Shown here: positions 16,640 through 26,900 of the stretch, one piece after another
Position numbering within the stretch: the stretch's first letter is position 1
How the letters are laid out: the number at the start of each line of letters is the position of its first letter
DNA from: Flagellimonas amphidinii
GTDB taxonomy: Bacteria; Bacteroidota; Bacteroidia; Flavobacteriales; Flavobacteriaceae
Assembly (NCBI RefSeq): GCF_013090115.1
Contig: NZ_JABFNN010000027.1
Coordinates: 186,001 to 250,000, forward strand
DNA length: 64,000 nt
Direction: 5' to 3'
Program-made: the position numbers and the translations under genes
The notes under the pieces: generated by a model
What the model saw: only the letters and a program-made list of their open reading frames with translations
Databases searched by the model: none
Told to the model about the DNA's origin: nothing

Positions 16640-17379
16640 GATTTCACTTTTAGTTTTAGAAAACCATTGATTTCAGCATATGGGAGGTTCAATACAATTG
16701 GGCCATCTGCGTATGAGGCTACTTCATATTGATTATAGATCAATTGTATTCCCTCTGGAGTATACCCTACATTTTCGGCTAAATGAAATGTATCTTGCTC
16801 AAACATAAATCCCGTTGCGTTGATGTTTTTATCTTGGGGAATATGTTCTTGAATCCTAAATTTGGTCTCGGCAAATTTTAGGAAACCTTCAAAATCTTCA
16901 AACAGTTCCCAGTTTTCCAATTCGGAGCCACTACGCTTGTCAAAATTTAATAGGGTGGTGGAGCCATAACCGTGTGCGCCTCCTGTAAAAGTATAGGAGT
17001 TTACTGCTATGGTAAGTACTGCTTCGTCCTCATAGCTTACTTCTCCGTTTACGCTTGCTTCCCAACCCACGCTTTCATCGGGAAATTTGGCCTTTAAATC
17101 TTGGTAGCTTTTGGTAAAAGAAGTCATGGCCTTATCAATATTATCAACCTCTTGTTCTTCATCAAATGAAAGCATACTGATAATTTCCTCCTCCAGGGCT
17201 TGATTAATAGTTTTTGAAATAGTGAGGTTATCCAGAGCTTTTGGAACCGAAATTTCAATTTTAGGACAATTAGAACAGGTTTTGCCGTGCAGTTCCATGG
17301 GTTCAAAAGTAAGTTTGCTCTCATTTTCGCAACCAAGGATGAGCAAAAGAATTGGAAGTAGTAATAATGTTTTTTTCAT
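16636..17379 (-). CDS. DUF4163/DUF3298 (RsiV-like) lipoprotein
   Basis: A 247-residue lipoprotein: MKKTLLLLPILLLILGC with Cys17 in a good lipobox. The mature domain matches the DUF4163-DUF3298 pair also present in the extracytoplasmic part of the anti-sigma factor RsiV. This is seen in SFTKSYQDLKAKFPDES, ISVNSYT-like VLTIAVNSYTFTGGAHG and the terminal GPIVLNLPYAEINGFL. Here there is no membrane-spanning anti-sigma part, so it is probably a stand-alone periplasmic protein. A TATTTTTG element at 17400-17407 with TTTG 18 bases upstream overlaps the divergent metB-type promoter region. Confidence 0.85.
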   Translation of the reverse strand: MKKTLLLLPILLLILGCENESKLTFEPMELHGKTCSNCPKIEISVPKALDNLTISKTINQALEEEIISMLSFDEEQEVDNIDKAMTSFTKSYQDLKAKFPDESVGWEASVNGEVSYEDEAVLTIAVNSYTFTGGAHGYGSTTLLNFDKRSGSELENWELFEDFEGFLKFAETKFRIQEHIPQDKNINATGFMFEQDTFHLAENVGYTPEGIQLIYNQYEVASYADGPIVLNLPYAEINGFLKLKVKS

Positions 17380-17399
17380 GGGTAGGGGATTATGCATCC

Positions 17400-17407
17400 C
17401 AAAAATA
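17400..17407 (-). promoter_or_regulatory. Promoter of the RsiV-like gene (TATTTTTG)
   Basis: On the minus strand TTTG, an 18-base spacer and TATTTTTG form a full Bacteroidota-type promoter. It ends 21 bases before the ATG at 17379. It interleaves with the promoter of the divergent gene at 17465. Confidence 0.65.
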
Positions 17408-17438
17408 AGACATGATTGATTACTCCAAAAGATAACAA

Positions 17439-17446
17439 TACATTTG
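17439..17446 (+). promoter_or_regulatory. Promoter of the cystathionine gamma-synthase-type gene (TACATTTG)
   Basis: TACATTTG is preceded by TTG at 17416-17418 with 20 bases between. It excludes the in-frame start at 17444 and supports the ATG at 17465. Confidence 0.65.
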
Positions 17447-17464
17447 TATGCATATCACAAGACC

Positions 17465-18619
17465 ATGAGCAAAAAAGAATTGAAATTCAATAGTAAGACC
17501 ATTCACGGAGGTCAACATCCAGATAAGGCCTATGGAGCTGTAATGCCACCAATTTATCAAACATCCACTTATGCCCAAACCACACCTGGAGAGCATCAAG
17601 GATTTGAATATTCTCGGAGTGGAAACCCTACCCGTGCGGCTTTGGAAAATTCGCTGGCAAGCATTGAAAATGGAAATTATGGTTTGGCTTTTGCAAGTGG
17701 ATTGTCCGCTATTGATGCTGTGATAAAATTGTTGAACCCCGGAGATGAAGTGGTCTCAACGAATGATTTATATGGAGGGAGCTATCGACTTTTTAAACAG
17801 ATTTTTGAGAAGTATGGCATTACCTTTCATTTCATTGGAATGCAAAGTATGGATGTCGTTGAGGAGTACATTAATGCAAATACTAAGCTTATTTGGGTAG
17901 AAACGCCCACTAATCCAATGATGAACGTCATTGATATTAAAGCTGCGGCTGCTTTGGCCAAGAAGTATAGTTTGTTATTGGCCGTAGACAATACATTTGC
18001 CACTCCTTATCTACAGCGACCTTTGGATTTGGGTGCTGATATTGTGATGCATTCGGCCACCAAATATTTAGGAGGTCATAGCGATGTGGTAGTAGGAGCT
18101 TTGGTGGTCAAGGACAAGGAATTGGCAGATAAACTCTACTTTATTCAGAATGCAAGTGGAGCCGTATGCGGTCCCATGGATAGTTTTTTGACATTACGGG
18201 GGATAAAAACGCTTCATGTGCGTATGCAACGTCATTGTGAAAATGGTAAAGCAATTGCAGAATATTTGGCAGGTCATCCCAAAATTGAAAAAGTTTACTG
18301 GCCAGGTTTTGAATCTCACCCCAACCATGATATAGCCAAAAGCCAAATGGATGATTTTGGGGGTATGATTTCCTTTGTTCCCAAAGGAGCCAATTACGAA
18401 GCTGCCATAAAAATTGTTGAAAAACTAAGTGTTTTCACCTTAGCCGAATCTCTAGGCGGGGTTGAAAGTTTGGCGGGTCATCCAGCGAGTATGACCCATG
18501 CCAGCATTCCAAAAGAAGAACGTGAAAAAAGTGGTGTTGTGGATGCACTTATTAGGTTAAGTGTAGGCATTGAGGACATTACCGATTTGATTGCGGATTT
18601 GGAACAGGCTATCGGATAG
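17465..18619 (+). CDS. metB: Cystathionine gamma-synthase/lyase family enzyme
   Basis: A 384-residue PLP enzyme of the Cys/Met metabolism family. It probably makes or cleaves cystathionine in transsulfuration. The N-terminus has SKTIHGGQHPDKAYGAVMPP and YSRSGNPTR; the aspartate that holds the PLP ring nitrogen is in LLAVDNTFATPYLQ, and the PLP lysine is in HSATKYLGGHSDVVVGA. The C-terminal SLGGVESLAGHPASMTHAS is the substrate-binding region. Sequence alone does not separate gamma-synthase from gamma-lyase or homocysteine-forming relatives; metB is the usual Bacteroidota label. The gene stands alone, sharing only a divergent promoter region. No SAM or other riboswitch is visible in the short leader. 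Confidence 0.85.
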   Translation: MSKKELKFNSKTIHGGQHPDKAYGAVMPPIYQTSTYAQTTPGEHQGFEYSRSGNPTRAALENSLASIENGNYGLAFASGLSAIDAVIKLLNPGDEVVSTNDLYGGSYRLFKQIFEKYGITFHFIGMQSMDVVEEYINANTKLIWVETPTNPMMNVIDIKAAAALAKKYSLLLAVDNTFATPYLQRPLDLGADIVMHSATKYLGGHSDVVVGALVVKDKELADKLYFIQNASGAVCGPMDSFLTLRGIKTLHVRMQRHCENGKAIAEYLAGHPKIEKVYWPGFESHPNHDIAKSQMDDFGGMISFVPKGANYEAAIKIVEKLSVFTLAESLGGVESLAGHPASMTHASIPKEEREKSGVVDALIRLSVGIEDITDLIADLEQAIG

Positions 18620-18670
18620 TTATTTTTGAAAAATTTACAAAAATTTGGTATTCAGATTATATAAATAATA

Positions 18671-18678
18671 TAATTTTG
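18671..18678 (+). promoter_or_regulatory. Putative gdhA promoter (TAATTTTG)
   Basis: TAATTTTG with TTG at 18645-18647 (23-base spacer). It would give a leader of about 65-70 bases before the gdhA ATG at 18750. Confidence 0.55.
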
Positions 18679-18749
18679 CCGTCTAATTCATAATTCAATA
18701 AAAATTAGCCTTTGGCAAAGCCTGAGGGCAGTAAACAGAAATCCGTTTT

Positions 18750-20093
18750 ATGGAAGCAAAAATCAAAGCATTTATGGATGAGGTCAAGACCAGAAATGGA
18801 CATGAGCCTGAGTTCATCCAAGCGGTACAAGAGGTAGCTGAAACCGTTATACCGTACATCGTGCAACACGATATTTACCATGGTAAAAATATTCTTTTGC
18901 GCATGGTGGAACCTGAAAGGTTGATTTCTTTTAGGGTAGCATGGGTTGATGACGAAGGAGAAATCCATGTAAATAGAGGATATCGTATCCAAATGAACTC
19001 TGCGATTGGACCCTATAAAGGAGGACTTCGATTCCATCCAACGGTAAATGCAAGTGTATTAAAGTTCTTGGCTTTTGAGCAAGTTTTTAAGAATAGTTTG
19101 ACCACTTTGCCCATGGGTGGAGGAAAAGGAGGTTCAGATTTTGACCCTAAAGGAAAGTCAGATGATGAGGTAATGCGTTTTTGCCATGCATTTATGACAG
19201 AATTGTCAAGGCATATTGGTCCTAATACAGACGTTCCCGCAGGAGATATTGGTGTGGGGGCTCGTGAAATAGGTTTCTTGTTTGGAAAGTACAAGAAAAT
19301 AAGAAACGAATTTACCGGTGTATTGACCGGAAAAGGAATTTCTTGGGGAGGATCATTAATTCGTCCAGAAGCGACTGGTTATGGAACGGTTTATTTTGCA
19401 GATAGTATGCTGAAAACTGCCAACCAATCTTTTGAGGGTAAAAATGTGGTGATTTCAGGTTCTGGAAATGTTGCTCAGTTTGCTGCTGAAAAAGTGTTGC
19501 AGTTAGGTGGAAAAGTACTTACACTTTCTGACTCTGGAGGTTACGTTTATGATAAAGACGGTATTGATGCTGAAAAACTGGCCTTTGTAATGGATCTTAA
19601 AAATAATCGCAGAGGAAGAATTTCTGAGTATGCAGATAAATATCCTTCTGCTGAATACCATAAAGGCAAAACTCCATGGGTTGTTCCCTGTGATGTGGCA
19701 TTGCCTTGTGCTACCCAGAACGAATTGCATGGAGATGATGCGGCCACTTTGATTAAAAATGGTTGTATTGCAGTTGCCGAAGGTGCCAATATGCCTTCTA
19801 CGCCAGAAGCGATTCATGCATTTCATGACGCTAAAATTTTGTTTGCCCCTGGAAAAGCTTCCAACGCCGGAGGGGTTGCCACTTCTGGATTGGAAATGTC
19901 CCAGAACTCTTTAAGAATCAGTTGGACTCGTGAAGAAGTGGATGAAAGATTAAAAGGAATCATGAACGATATCCATGACTCTTGTATTGAATACGGTAAA
20001 GAGGAAAATGGTTATTGTAACTATGTTAAGGGAGCAAATATTGCCGGCTTTGTGAAGGTTGCCGATGCAATGTTGGCCCAAGGGGTGATTTAA
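18750..20093 (+). CDS. gdhA: NADP-type glutamate dehydrogenase
   Basis: A 447-residue hexameric-type glutamate dehydrogenase, which forms glutamate from 2-oxoglutarate and ammonium. The substrate loop PYKGGLRFHPTVNASVLKFL and the catalytic-lysine region LPMGGGKGGSDFDPKGKS are intact. The dinucleotide fold is marked by VVISGSGNVAQFAAEK. Length and motifs fit the short, typically NADP-dependent enzymes. It is followed by a large hairpin terminator, so it is probably monocistronic. Confidence 0.95.
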   Translation: MEAKIKAFMDEVKTRNGHEPEFIQAVQEVAETVIPYIVQHDIYHGKNILLRMVEPERLISFRVAWVDDEGEIHVNRGYRIQMNSAIGPYKGGLRFHPTVNASVLKFLAFEQVFKNSLTTLPMGGGKGGSDFDPKGKSDDEVMRFCHAFMTELSRHIGPNTDVPAGDIGVGAREIGFLFGKYKKIRNEFTGVLTGKGISWGGSLIRPEATGYGTVYFADSMLKTANQSFEGKNVVISGSGNVAQFAAEKVLQLGGKVLTLSDSGGYVYDKDGIDAEKLAFVMDLKNNRRGRISEYADKYPSAEYHKGKTPWVVPCDVALPCATQNELHGDDAATLIKNGCIAVAEGANMPSTPEAIHAFHDAKILFAPGKASNAGGVATSGLEMSQNSLRISWTREEVDERLKGIMNDIHDSCIEYGKEENGYCNYVKGANIAGFVKVADAMLAQGVI

Positions 20094-20120
20094 TCATTAC
20101 TACAACATAAGGTTATAGTG

Positions 20121-20177
20121 GGCAGTTACCACGGGAAGTGTTTATTTTTATACCCGAGGTAACTGCCTTTCTTTTTT
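20121..20177 (+). terminator. Intrinsic terminator of gdhA
   Basis: GGCAGTTACC at 20121-20130 pairs with GGTAACTGCC at 20158-20167, with CGGG/CCCG extending the stem inside. A T-rich run follows. Confidence 0.85.
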
Positions 20178-20187
20178 AAATACTTCC

Positions 20188-20910
20188 ATGCAAATAACAA
20201 CAAAGGCCATAGTATTGTCTTCCCTAAAGTATGGGGATACGAGTCTTATTGTAAAAGCCTACACAGCATCTGATGGGTTGAAATCGTATTTGCTAAAAGG
20301 AGTATTGACCTCTAAAAAAGGAAAATTGAAACCTGCGTATTTTCTTCCATTAATGCAGTTGGAAGTAGTGGCCAACCACAAAAACAAGGGAACTTTGGAA
20401 AGTATTAGGGAAGCCAAGGTAATCGTTCCCTACAGAACACTTCATACAGATGTCATAAAGAACAGTATGGTTCTTTTTTTGGCTGAAATGTTGGTCAATA
20501 GCATTCAAGAACAAGAACAGGACCAGTCATTATACAATTATTTGGAGTATTCGCTGCTATGGATGGATGAACATCTTCCTGACCCCAACTACCACATCCT
20601 TTTTTTGTTGAATCTCACTAAATTTTTAGGTTTTTATCCAGACACTTCGTTCGTTGATACGCCCTATTTTGATCTTTTGGAAGGAAGCTTTGAAAAACGA
20701 CCAAGCCTTAACCCATTGATAGAAGGTGAATTACTTGAAAATTTTAAGAAAATTTTGGGCATGAATTTTGATGCATTAAAGGCGTTACAACTAACTAAGA
20801 CAAATCGGCAAGAACTACTTAAAAAGGTTATTCTGTATTTTGAATTACATTTGCACGGATTCAGAAAACCGAGGTCCTTGGCCGTCCTAAATGCAGTTTT
20901 TGAAAAATAG
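20188..20910 (+). CDS. recO: DNA repair protein RecO
   Basis: A 240-residue RecO, which helps load RecA in the RecFOR pathway. The N-terminal OB fold starts MQITTKAIVLSSLKYGDTSL, with the family pattern of a residue run on K-Y-G-D. The helical domain has LNLTKFLGFYPD and a C-terminal LHLHGFRKPRSLAVL. No Cys4 zinc site is present, as in many RecO proteins. The TonB receptor ATG follows the stop by one base, so the two are co-transcribed. Confidence 0.9.
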   Translation: MQITTKAIVLSSLKYGDTSLIVKAYTASDGLKSYLLKGVLTSKKGKLKPAYFLPLMQLEVVANHKNKGTLESIREAKVIVPYRTLHTDVIKNSMVLFLAEMLVNSIQEQEQDQSLYNYLEYSLLWMDEHLPDPNYHILFLLNLTKFLGFYPDTSFVDTPYFDLLEGSFEKRPSLNPLIEGELLENFKKILGMNFDALKALQLTKTNRQELLKKVILYFELHLHGFRKPRSLAVLNAVFEK

Positions 20911-20911
20911 T

Positions 20912-23326
20912 ATGCGCACCCTTGGATCATTCCTACTTTTTTTATTGGTTTCTTCAACAATTTTTGCCCAGAAAATCACAATCTTGGATATGGATTCCGG
21001 TATTCCGGTGGCTAACATAGCCATTTACAACAGGGATAAATCCAAAACCACAGTTTCTGACCTTAATGGAAAATGCGATTTGGAGATTTTTTCTCAAAAT
21101 GAAAAAATTACCTTCAAACATATCAGCTATGAAGCCTACACTACTTCAAAAGTGCAGATAGGTAAAAAAGGCAATCGGGTTTACCTAAGTTTAAAAGCCA
21201 AAGAACTACAGGAAGTGGTCATGTCCGTATCCAAATGGGAACAGCAGAAAAAACACATTCCTCAAAAAATAGAATCGATAGATGCACAGTCAATCGCATT
21301 TAATACGCCACAAACTTCAGCGGATTTACTGCAAAGTAGCGGCAAAGTCTTTGTGCAGAAAAGTCAGTTAGGAGGCGGAAGCCCCATGATAAGGGGTTTT
21401 GCTACTAATAGGTTGTTGTTGTCCGTAGATGGTGTTCGCATGAATACAGCCATATTTAGGGGAGGAAATGTCCAAAATGTAATCTCGGTTGATCCATTTA
21501 CTGTGAGGAAAACAGAGATAATTTTTGGCCCTGGTTCAGTTATTTACGGAAGTGATGCTATGGGAGGTGTCATGAATTTTCTTACCCAAAAACCTCGTTT
21601 TTCATTTACGGACAGTCTTGCCTTTTCAGGAAATGTCAAGTATAGATTTGCTTCGGCCAATAATGAAAGCACAACACACGTAGATTTCAACTTGGGAAAC
21701 CAAAGATGGGCTTCATACACCAGTTTTACATACAATAATTTTGATGATTTGATGATGGGGGAGCATGGTCCTGATGCTTATTTGCGGAAAAATTATGTCA
21801 CCCAGCTAAATGGAGAGGATGTTTTGATGGAGAATGATGACCCCAAAAAACAAGTTACTTCTGGATATGATCAAATCAACTTTCTTCAAAAAGTAACGTA
21901 CAAACCAAATTCCACTTGGCAATACGATTTGGGACTCTATTATTCCGAAACATCAGATTATTCAAGATATGATAGGTTGATTCGTCCAAACAGTTCAGGT
22001 GATGGGCTCCGTTCTGCAGAATGGTATTATGGGCCCCAAAAATGGTTTATGGGGAATCTTCAGGTAACCAAACAAGGAAAAAACAAATTTTATGATGGGG
22101 TGAAATTGACCACCGCTTACCAACGTTTTGAGGAAAGTAGAAATGACAGGGGATTTCAAGATACGGAACTGTCCATGACTCAAGAAAAAGTGGATGCACT
22201 ATCAGCAAACCTGGATTTTGAGAACAAAAAGATAGGAGATTTACGCCTCTATTATGGCATGGAATATATTTTTAATAAAGTCCATTCCAAAGGAAGTCTG
22301 CAGAATATTGAAACCAACGTTACTGTTGAAGCGGCTTCGCGTTATCCTGATGGCGCTACATGGCAAACTTTTGCAGGATATGTTAATGGAGAATATCAAC
22401 TAAAACCGAATTTCTCCCTCCTTTCAGGAGCCCGTTATAGTCAAGTTTGGGTTGATGCGGTCTTTGATAAAACCTTTTATCCCTTTCCGTTTGATGAAGC
22501 CGATTTGATCACCGGGGCCTTTACGGGAAGTATAGGGTTTAGTTGGTTCCCAAGAGCCGATTTGCAAGTGACCCTCAACGGATCCACAGGATTTAGAGCC
22601 CCCAACATTGATGATATTGGTAAGATATTCGATTCTGAACCTGGTTCCGTAGTGGTGCCTAACCCAGAGCTGGAACCGGAATATGCTTATAACGCTGAGA
22701 TTGGAATCCGCAAAAATTTTAAAGATAGATTGGTATTTAGGGGGTCAGCTTATTATACCTATTTAGTTGATGCTTTGGTACGAAGGGATTTCACCTTTAA
22801 TGGAGCATCTGAAATTGTGTACAATGGAGAATTGAGCAATGTACAGGCGATTCAAAATGCGGCAAAGGCTTATGTCTATGGATTTGAATTTGGAATGGAC
22901 GCTTTTTTGGATGACAACTGGTCAATATCTTCAAATTTAACACTTACTGAAGGTATTGAAGAAGATGACGATGGGGTGGATACACCAGCTCGTCATGTCG
23001 CGCCCACTTTTGCCGATGTACACCTTATCTGGCAAAATGAAAAATTAAAAACAGATTTCTTTCTAAATTATAACGGGGAGATCAGCTACGAAGATTTAGC
23101 ACTTTCAGAACAGAGCAAAACATACATTTATGCAACGGATAGTAATGGAAACCCCTACTCTCCCTCTTGGTACACGTTGAATTTGAGGTCGCAATACCAG
23201 ATATCCAATGCCTTTAGGGCCAGAATGAGTTTGGAAAACATTACCAACCAACGGTATAGGACTTATTCCTCTGGAATAGTGGCGCCAGGAACCAATTTAA
23301 TTTTGGGATTGGGATATACATTTTAA
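20912..23326 (+). CDS. TonB-dependent receptor, haem/siderophore type
   Basis: An 804-residue outer-membrane receptor. The start at 20912 (MRTLGSFLLFLLVSSTIFAQ) gives a good signal peptide. A carboxypeptidase-like regulatory domain occupies about residues 20-105, the plug about 110-235 (GGGSPMIRGFATNRLLLSVD) and the 22-strand barrel the rest, ending in the Phe of LGLGYTF. The plug motif SPMIRGFATNRLLL resembles haem/haemoglobin-type receptors; iron or haem uptake is inferred from that. No haem operon genes are next to it. Its link to recO may be only positional. Confidence 0.9.
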   Translation: MRTLGSFLLFLLVSSTIFAQKITILDMDSGIPVANIAIYNRDKSKTTVSDLNGKCDLEIFSQNEKITFKHISYEAYTTSKVQIGKKGNRVYLSLKAKELQEVVMSVSKWEQQKKHIPQKIESIDAQSIAFNTPQTSADLLQSSGKVFVQKSQLGGGSPMIRGFATNRLLLSVDGVRMNTAIFRGGNVQNVISVDPFTVRKTEIIFGPGSVIYGSDAMGGVMNFLTQKPRFSFTDSLAFSGNVKYRFASANNESTTHVDFNLGNQRWASYTSFTYNNFDDLMMGEHGPDAYLRKNYVTQLNGEDVLMENDDPKKQVTSGYDQINFLQKVTYKPNSTWQYDLGLYYSETSDYSRYDRLIRPNSSGDGLRSAEWYYGPQKWFMGNLQVTKQGKNKFYDGVKLTTAYQRFEESRNDRGFQDTELSMTQEKVDALSANLDFENKKIGDLRLYYGMEYIFNKVHSKGSLQNIETNVTVEAASRYPDGATWQTFAGYVNGEYQLKPNFSLLSGARYSQVWVDAVFDKTFYPFPFDEADLITGAFTGSIGFSWFPRADLQVTLNGSTGFRAPNIDDIGKIFDSEPGSVVVPNPELEPEYAYNAEIGIRKNFKDRLVFRGSAYYTYLVDALVRRDFTFNGASEIVYNGELSNVQAIQNAAKAYVYGFEFGMDAFLDDNWSISSNLTLTEGIEEDDDGVDTPARHVAPTFADVHLIWQNEKLKTDFFLNYNGEISYEDLALSEQSKTYIYATDSNGNPYSPSWYTLNLRSQYQISNAFRARMSLENITNQRYRTYSSGIVAPGTNLILGLGYTF

Positions 23327-23358
23327 AAAAAGGCATGGATTAGTTCCATGCCCTTCTT
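23325..23358. terminator. Bidirectional terminator
   Basis: GGCATGGA at 23332-23339 pairs with TCCATGCC at 23345-23352. The stem has an A run on the left and a T-rich run on the right, so it can serve both convergent genes. Confidence 0.85.
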
Positions 23359-23382
23359 TTGCAATATTGAAGTTAGATTTCT

Positions 23383-23736
23383 CTATACTTTTAAACTATC
23401 GATGGCCTGTTTGGCAGCGTCCTTGGCATCATCTCCCATTTTTTTGGCTTTATCCATAGCATCATCGCCTGCCTCTTTAACCTTGTCCATGGTCTCTTCA
23501 CCAGCTTTTTTGATGCTATCCAAGGCTTGTTCACCAAGATCAACAGCACCCTCGCCCGCTTCTTTTACCGCATCAGCGGCATCATTGGTAACGTCTTTCA
23601 GGTCTTCACCAGCTTCTTCAAGAGCTTCGCCTGCTTCCTCGGTGGCCTCCTTTGCTTTGTCTGCAGCTTCTTTACAAGAGGTCATTACAGACATTGATAA
23701 TGACAATGCAATAACTGCAATAAGAACTTTTTTCAT
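23383..23736 (-). CDS. Amphipathic-helix repeat lipoprotein
   Basis: A 117-residue probable lipoprotein: MKKVLIAVIALSLSMSVMTSC with Cys21. The mature part is almost entirely Ala, Glu, Asp, Lys and Gly in repeats of about 11 residues, for example KAKEATEEAGE, VKEAGEGAVDL and KAKKMGDDAKD. This predicts one long amphipathic helix, like LEA group 3 or apolipoprotein-type helices. Such helices protect membranes or proteins in desiccation or osmotic stress; that role here is inference. Its composition produces a long open frame on the other strand, which is not a gene. Confidence 0.8.
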   Translation of the reverse strand: MKKVLIAVIALSLSMSVMTSCKEAADKAKEATEEAGEALEEAGEDLKDVTNDAADAVKEAGEGAVDLGEQALDSIKKAGEETMDKVKEAGDDAMDKAKKMGDDAKDAAKQAIDSLKV

Positions 23737-23877
23737 TTTGAATTATGGTTTAGTGTTAATAAGGGCATAAGATAATGAATCTGGGATAAATTAAAATATG
23801 AAAGATATCATATTTAGGTTAAGGGCGTTACGAAAATTCAATCACAATTTTAGGTACTTTAATTCCGTCTAAATTCA

Positions 23878-23885
23878 TAATTTTG
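23878..23885 (+). promoter_or_regulatory. Putative ileS promoter (TAATTTTG)
   Basis: TAATTTTG fits TAnnTTTG and ends 34 bases before the ileS ATG. No T-box leader is visible in the 183-base gap. Confidence 0.55.
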
Positions 23886-23919
23886 CAAACTTGGAATTCT
23901 AGAAGAAGTAGCAGTATTT

Positions 23920-26900
23920 ATGAAGTTTGCGGAGTATAAAGGATTGGATTTGCCCAAGGTATCAGAAGAGGTTCTGGAATTTTGGAAGGACAACCAGATT
24001 TTTGAAAAAAGTGTATCCACACGAGAGGGCGGGGAGAGTTATGTCTTTTTTGAAGGACCTCCATCTGCTAATGGCATGCCTGGAATTCACCACGTAATGG
24101 CTCGTACCATAAAGGATATTTTTCCAAGGTACAAGACCATGAAAGGCTTTCAAGTAAAGCGAAAGGCTGGTTGGGATACGCATGGGCTCCCCATTGAGAT
24201 TGGGGTAGAAAAGGAATTGGGTATTACCAAAGAAGATATTGGCAAGAAAATCTCTGTTGAAGCATATAATGCAGCTTGTAAAAAAGCGGTAATGCGCTAT
24301 ACGGATGTATGGAACGAGATGACCGAAAAAATTGGGTATTGGGTGGATATGGATGACCCGTACATCACCTATAAATCCAAATACATGGAGTCTGTTTGGT
24401 GGTTGTTGAAACAGATATACGACAAAGGACTTTTATACAAAGGGTATACCATTCAACCCTACTCGCCAAAAGCGGGTACAGGATTGAGTTCTCATGAGCT
24501 GAACCAACCTGGGACTTATCAAGACGTGACAGATACCACGGTTACGGCCCAATTCAAGGCAAAAAAAGATTCTCTTCCTAATTTTTTAAAGGATGTTGAA
24601 GGCGATTTATACTTTTTGGCTTGGACGACCACACCATGGACCTTGCCTTCCAACACGGCATTGACCGTGGGCCCAAAGATTGAGTATGTATTGGTAAAAA
24701 CCTTCAACCAATATACATTTGAACCCATTAATGTGGTATTGGCAAAGGCGTTGGTGGGCAAACAGTTTTCTGGTAAGTTTTTCGCTGTTGAAATGGATGA
24801 AGAACTGAATGCTTTTGAAGCTGGAAATAAAAAGATACCTTATAAAATTGGAGAAAGTTTTATTGGAAAGGATTTGGTCGGCATTCAATATGAACAATTG
24901 ATTGACTATGCACAGCCGTATCAAAATCCTGAAAATGCTTTTAGGGTTATTTCTGGGGATTTTGTAACAACAGAAGATGGTACCGGTATTGTACACACAG
25001 CTCCCACCTTTGGTGCAGATGATGCCTTGGTGGCTAAACAGGCCACTCCAGAAGTTCCGCCTATGTTGGTTTTGGATGAAAATAATACTCCGGTTCCTTT
25101 GGTAGATCTTCAGGGAAGGTTTAGAACAGAATTGAAGGAATTTGGCGGTAAATATGTCAAGAACGAGTACTATGATGATGGAAAAGCTCCAGAAAAATCC
25201 GTTGATGTAGAGATAGCCATCAAACTAAAAGAAGAGAACAAAGCCTTTAAGGTTGAAAAATATGTCCACAGTTATCCCAATTGTTGGAGAACGGACAAAC
25301 CTATTTTATATTACCCATTGGATTCGTGGTTCATCAAAGTGACCGATGTAAAAGATCGGATGTTTGCATTGAACCAAACCATCAATTGGAAACCTAAAGC
25401 CACAGGTGAAGGCCGTTTTGGCAACTGGTTGACCAATGCCAATGATTGGAACCTTTCCCGATCGCGTTATTGGGGAATTCCATTACCTATTTGGCGAACA
25501 GAAGATGGCTCAGAAGAAATGATCATAGGTTCTGTTGAAGAACTGAAGGTGGAAATGGCCAAAGCTGTTGAAGCTGGATTATTGGAAAAAGACGTCTTCG
25601 ATGATTTTGTTGTAGGTGATATGAGCGAGACCAATTATGATAAAGTTGACCTTCATAAGAATATTGTAGATCAAATTACATTGGTTTCAGCTTCTGGGAA
25701 GCCCATGAAGCGGGAATCTGATTTGATAGATGTTTGGTTTGATAGTGGATCTATGCCCTATGCACAATGGCACTATCCGTTTGAAAACAAAGAACTGATT
25801 GATGATGGCATCGCTTTCCCGGCCAATTTTATTGCGGAAGGGGTAGACCAAACCCGAGGATGGTTCTATACACTACATGCTATTGCCACCATGGTTTTTG
25901 ATACCATTTCTTATAAAAATGTGGTTTCCAATGGTCTGGTTTTGGACAAGGAAGGCAAAAAAATGTCCAAAAGATTGGGAAATGCCGTGGATCCATTTAA
26001 GGTACTGCCAGAACATGGACCAGATGCCACACGTTGGTACATGATTTCCAATGCCAATCCGTGGGACAACTTAAAATTTGACATTGAAGGGATTGTTGAA
26101 GTAAAACGTAAGTTCTTTGGCACACTATACAATACCTATTCCTTTATGGCATTATATGCCAACATAGATAATTTTACCTATGCTGAGGTTGATACGCCTT
26201 TGGAGGAAAGACCAGAAATTGATCAGTGGATTTTATCAGAACTGCATACACTTATCCAAAAAGTGGATGAAGCTTATGCGGATTACGAAGCGACCAAAGC
26301 TTCCCGTATGATTTCCGACTTTGTCCAAGAAAACTTGAGTAACTGGTATGTTCGTTTGTGCAGAAGACGTTTTTGGAAAGGGGAATATGAGCAAGACAAA
26401 ATTTCTGCTTACCAAACCCTTTACACTTGTTTGTTAACTGTAGCCAAACTATCGGCTCCTTTGGCTCCTTTCTTTATGGATCGATTGTACAAGGATTTGG
26501 ATGCCTCCACCAAAAAAGAAGATTTTGAAAGTGTACACTTGGCACATTTCCCAGTTTTTGATGCTACAATCGTCAACAAAAACTTGGAACGCAAGATGCA
26601 ATTGGCACAAAAAGTGTCTTCTTTGGTATTGTCCATCCGTCAGAAGGAGAAAATAAAAGTTCGTCAGCCGTTGCAGAAAATAATGATTCCTATATTGGAT
26701 GAAAGTCAACGGGATGACATCTTAGCAGTATCGGACCTTATAAAATCGGAAGTCAACGTCAAAGAAATAGAACTCTTGGATGATGCTTCGGGTATACTTG
26801 TGAAACAAATAAAGCCTAACTTTAAGGTTTTGGGCCCTAGATTTGGTAAAGATATGAAGGCCATAGCTGCTGCTGTGAACCAACTGGGCCAAGAAGACAT

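Noticed and set aside
23348..23770. Long open frame on the plus strand, rich in Ser and Ala
   Set aside because: It is the reverse of the Ala/Glu/Lys repeat lipoprotein gene; the repeat composition keeps the opposite strand open. No signal peptide or family resemblance.
23737..23919. T-box or other leader before ileS
   Set aside because: No specifier stem, T-box sequence or terminator is visible in the 183-base gap; only a promoter-like TAATTTTG.
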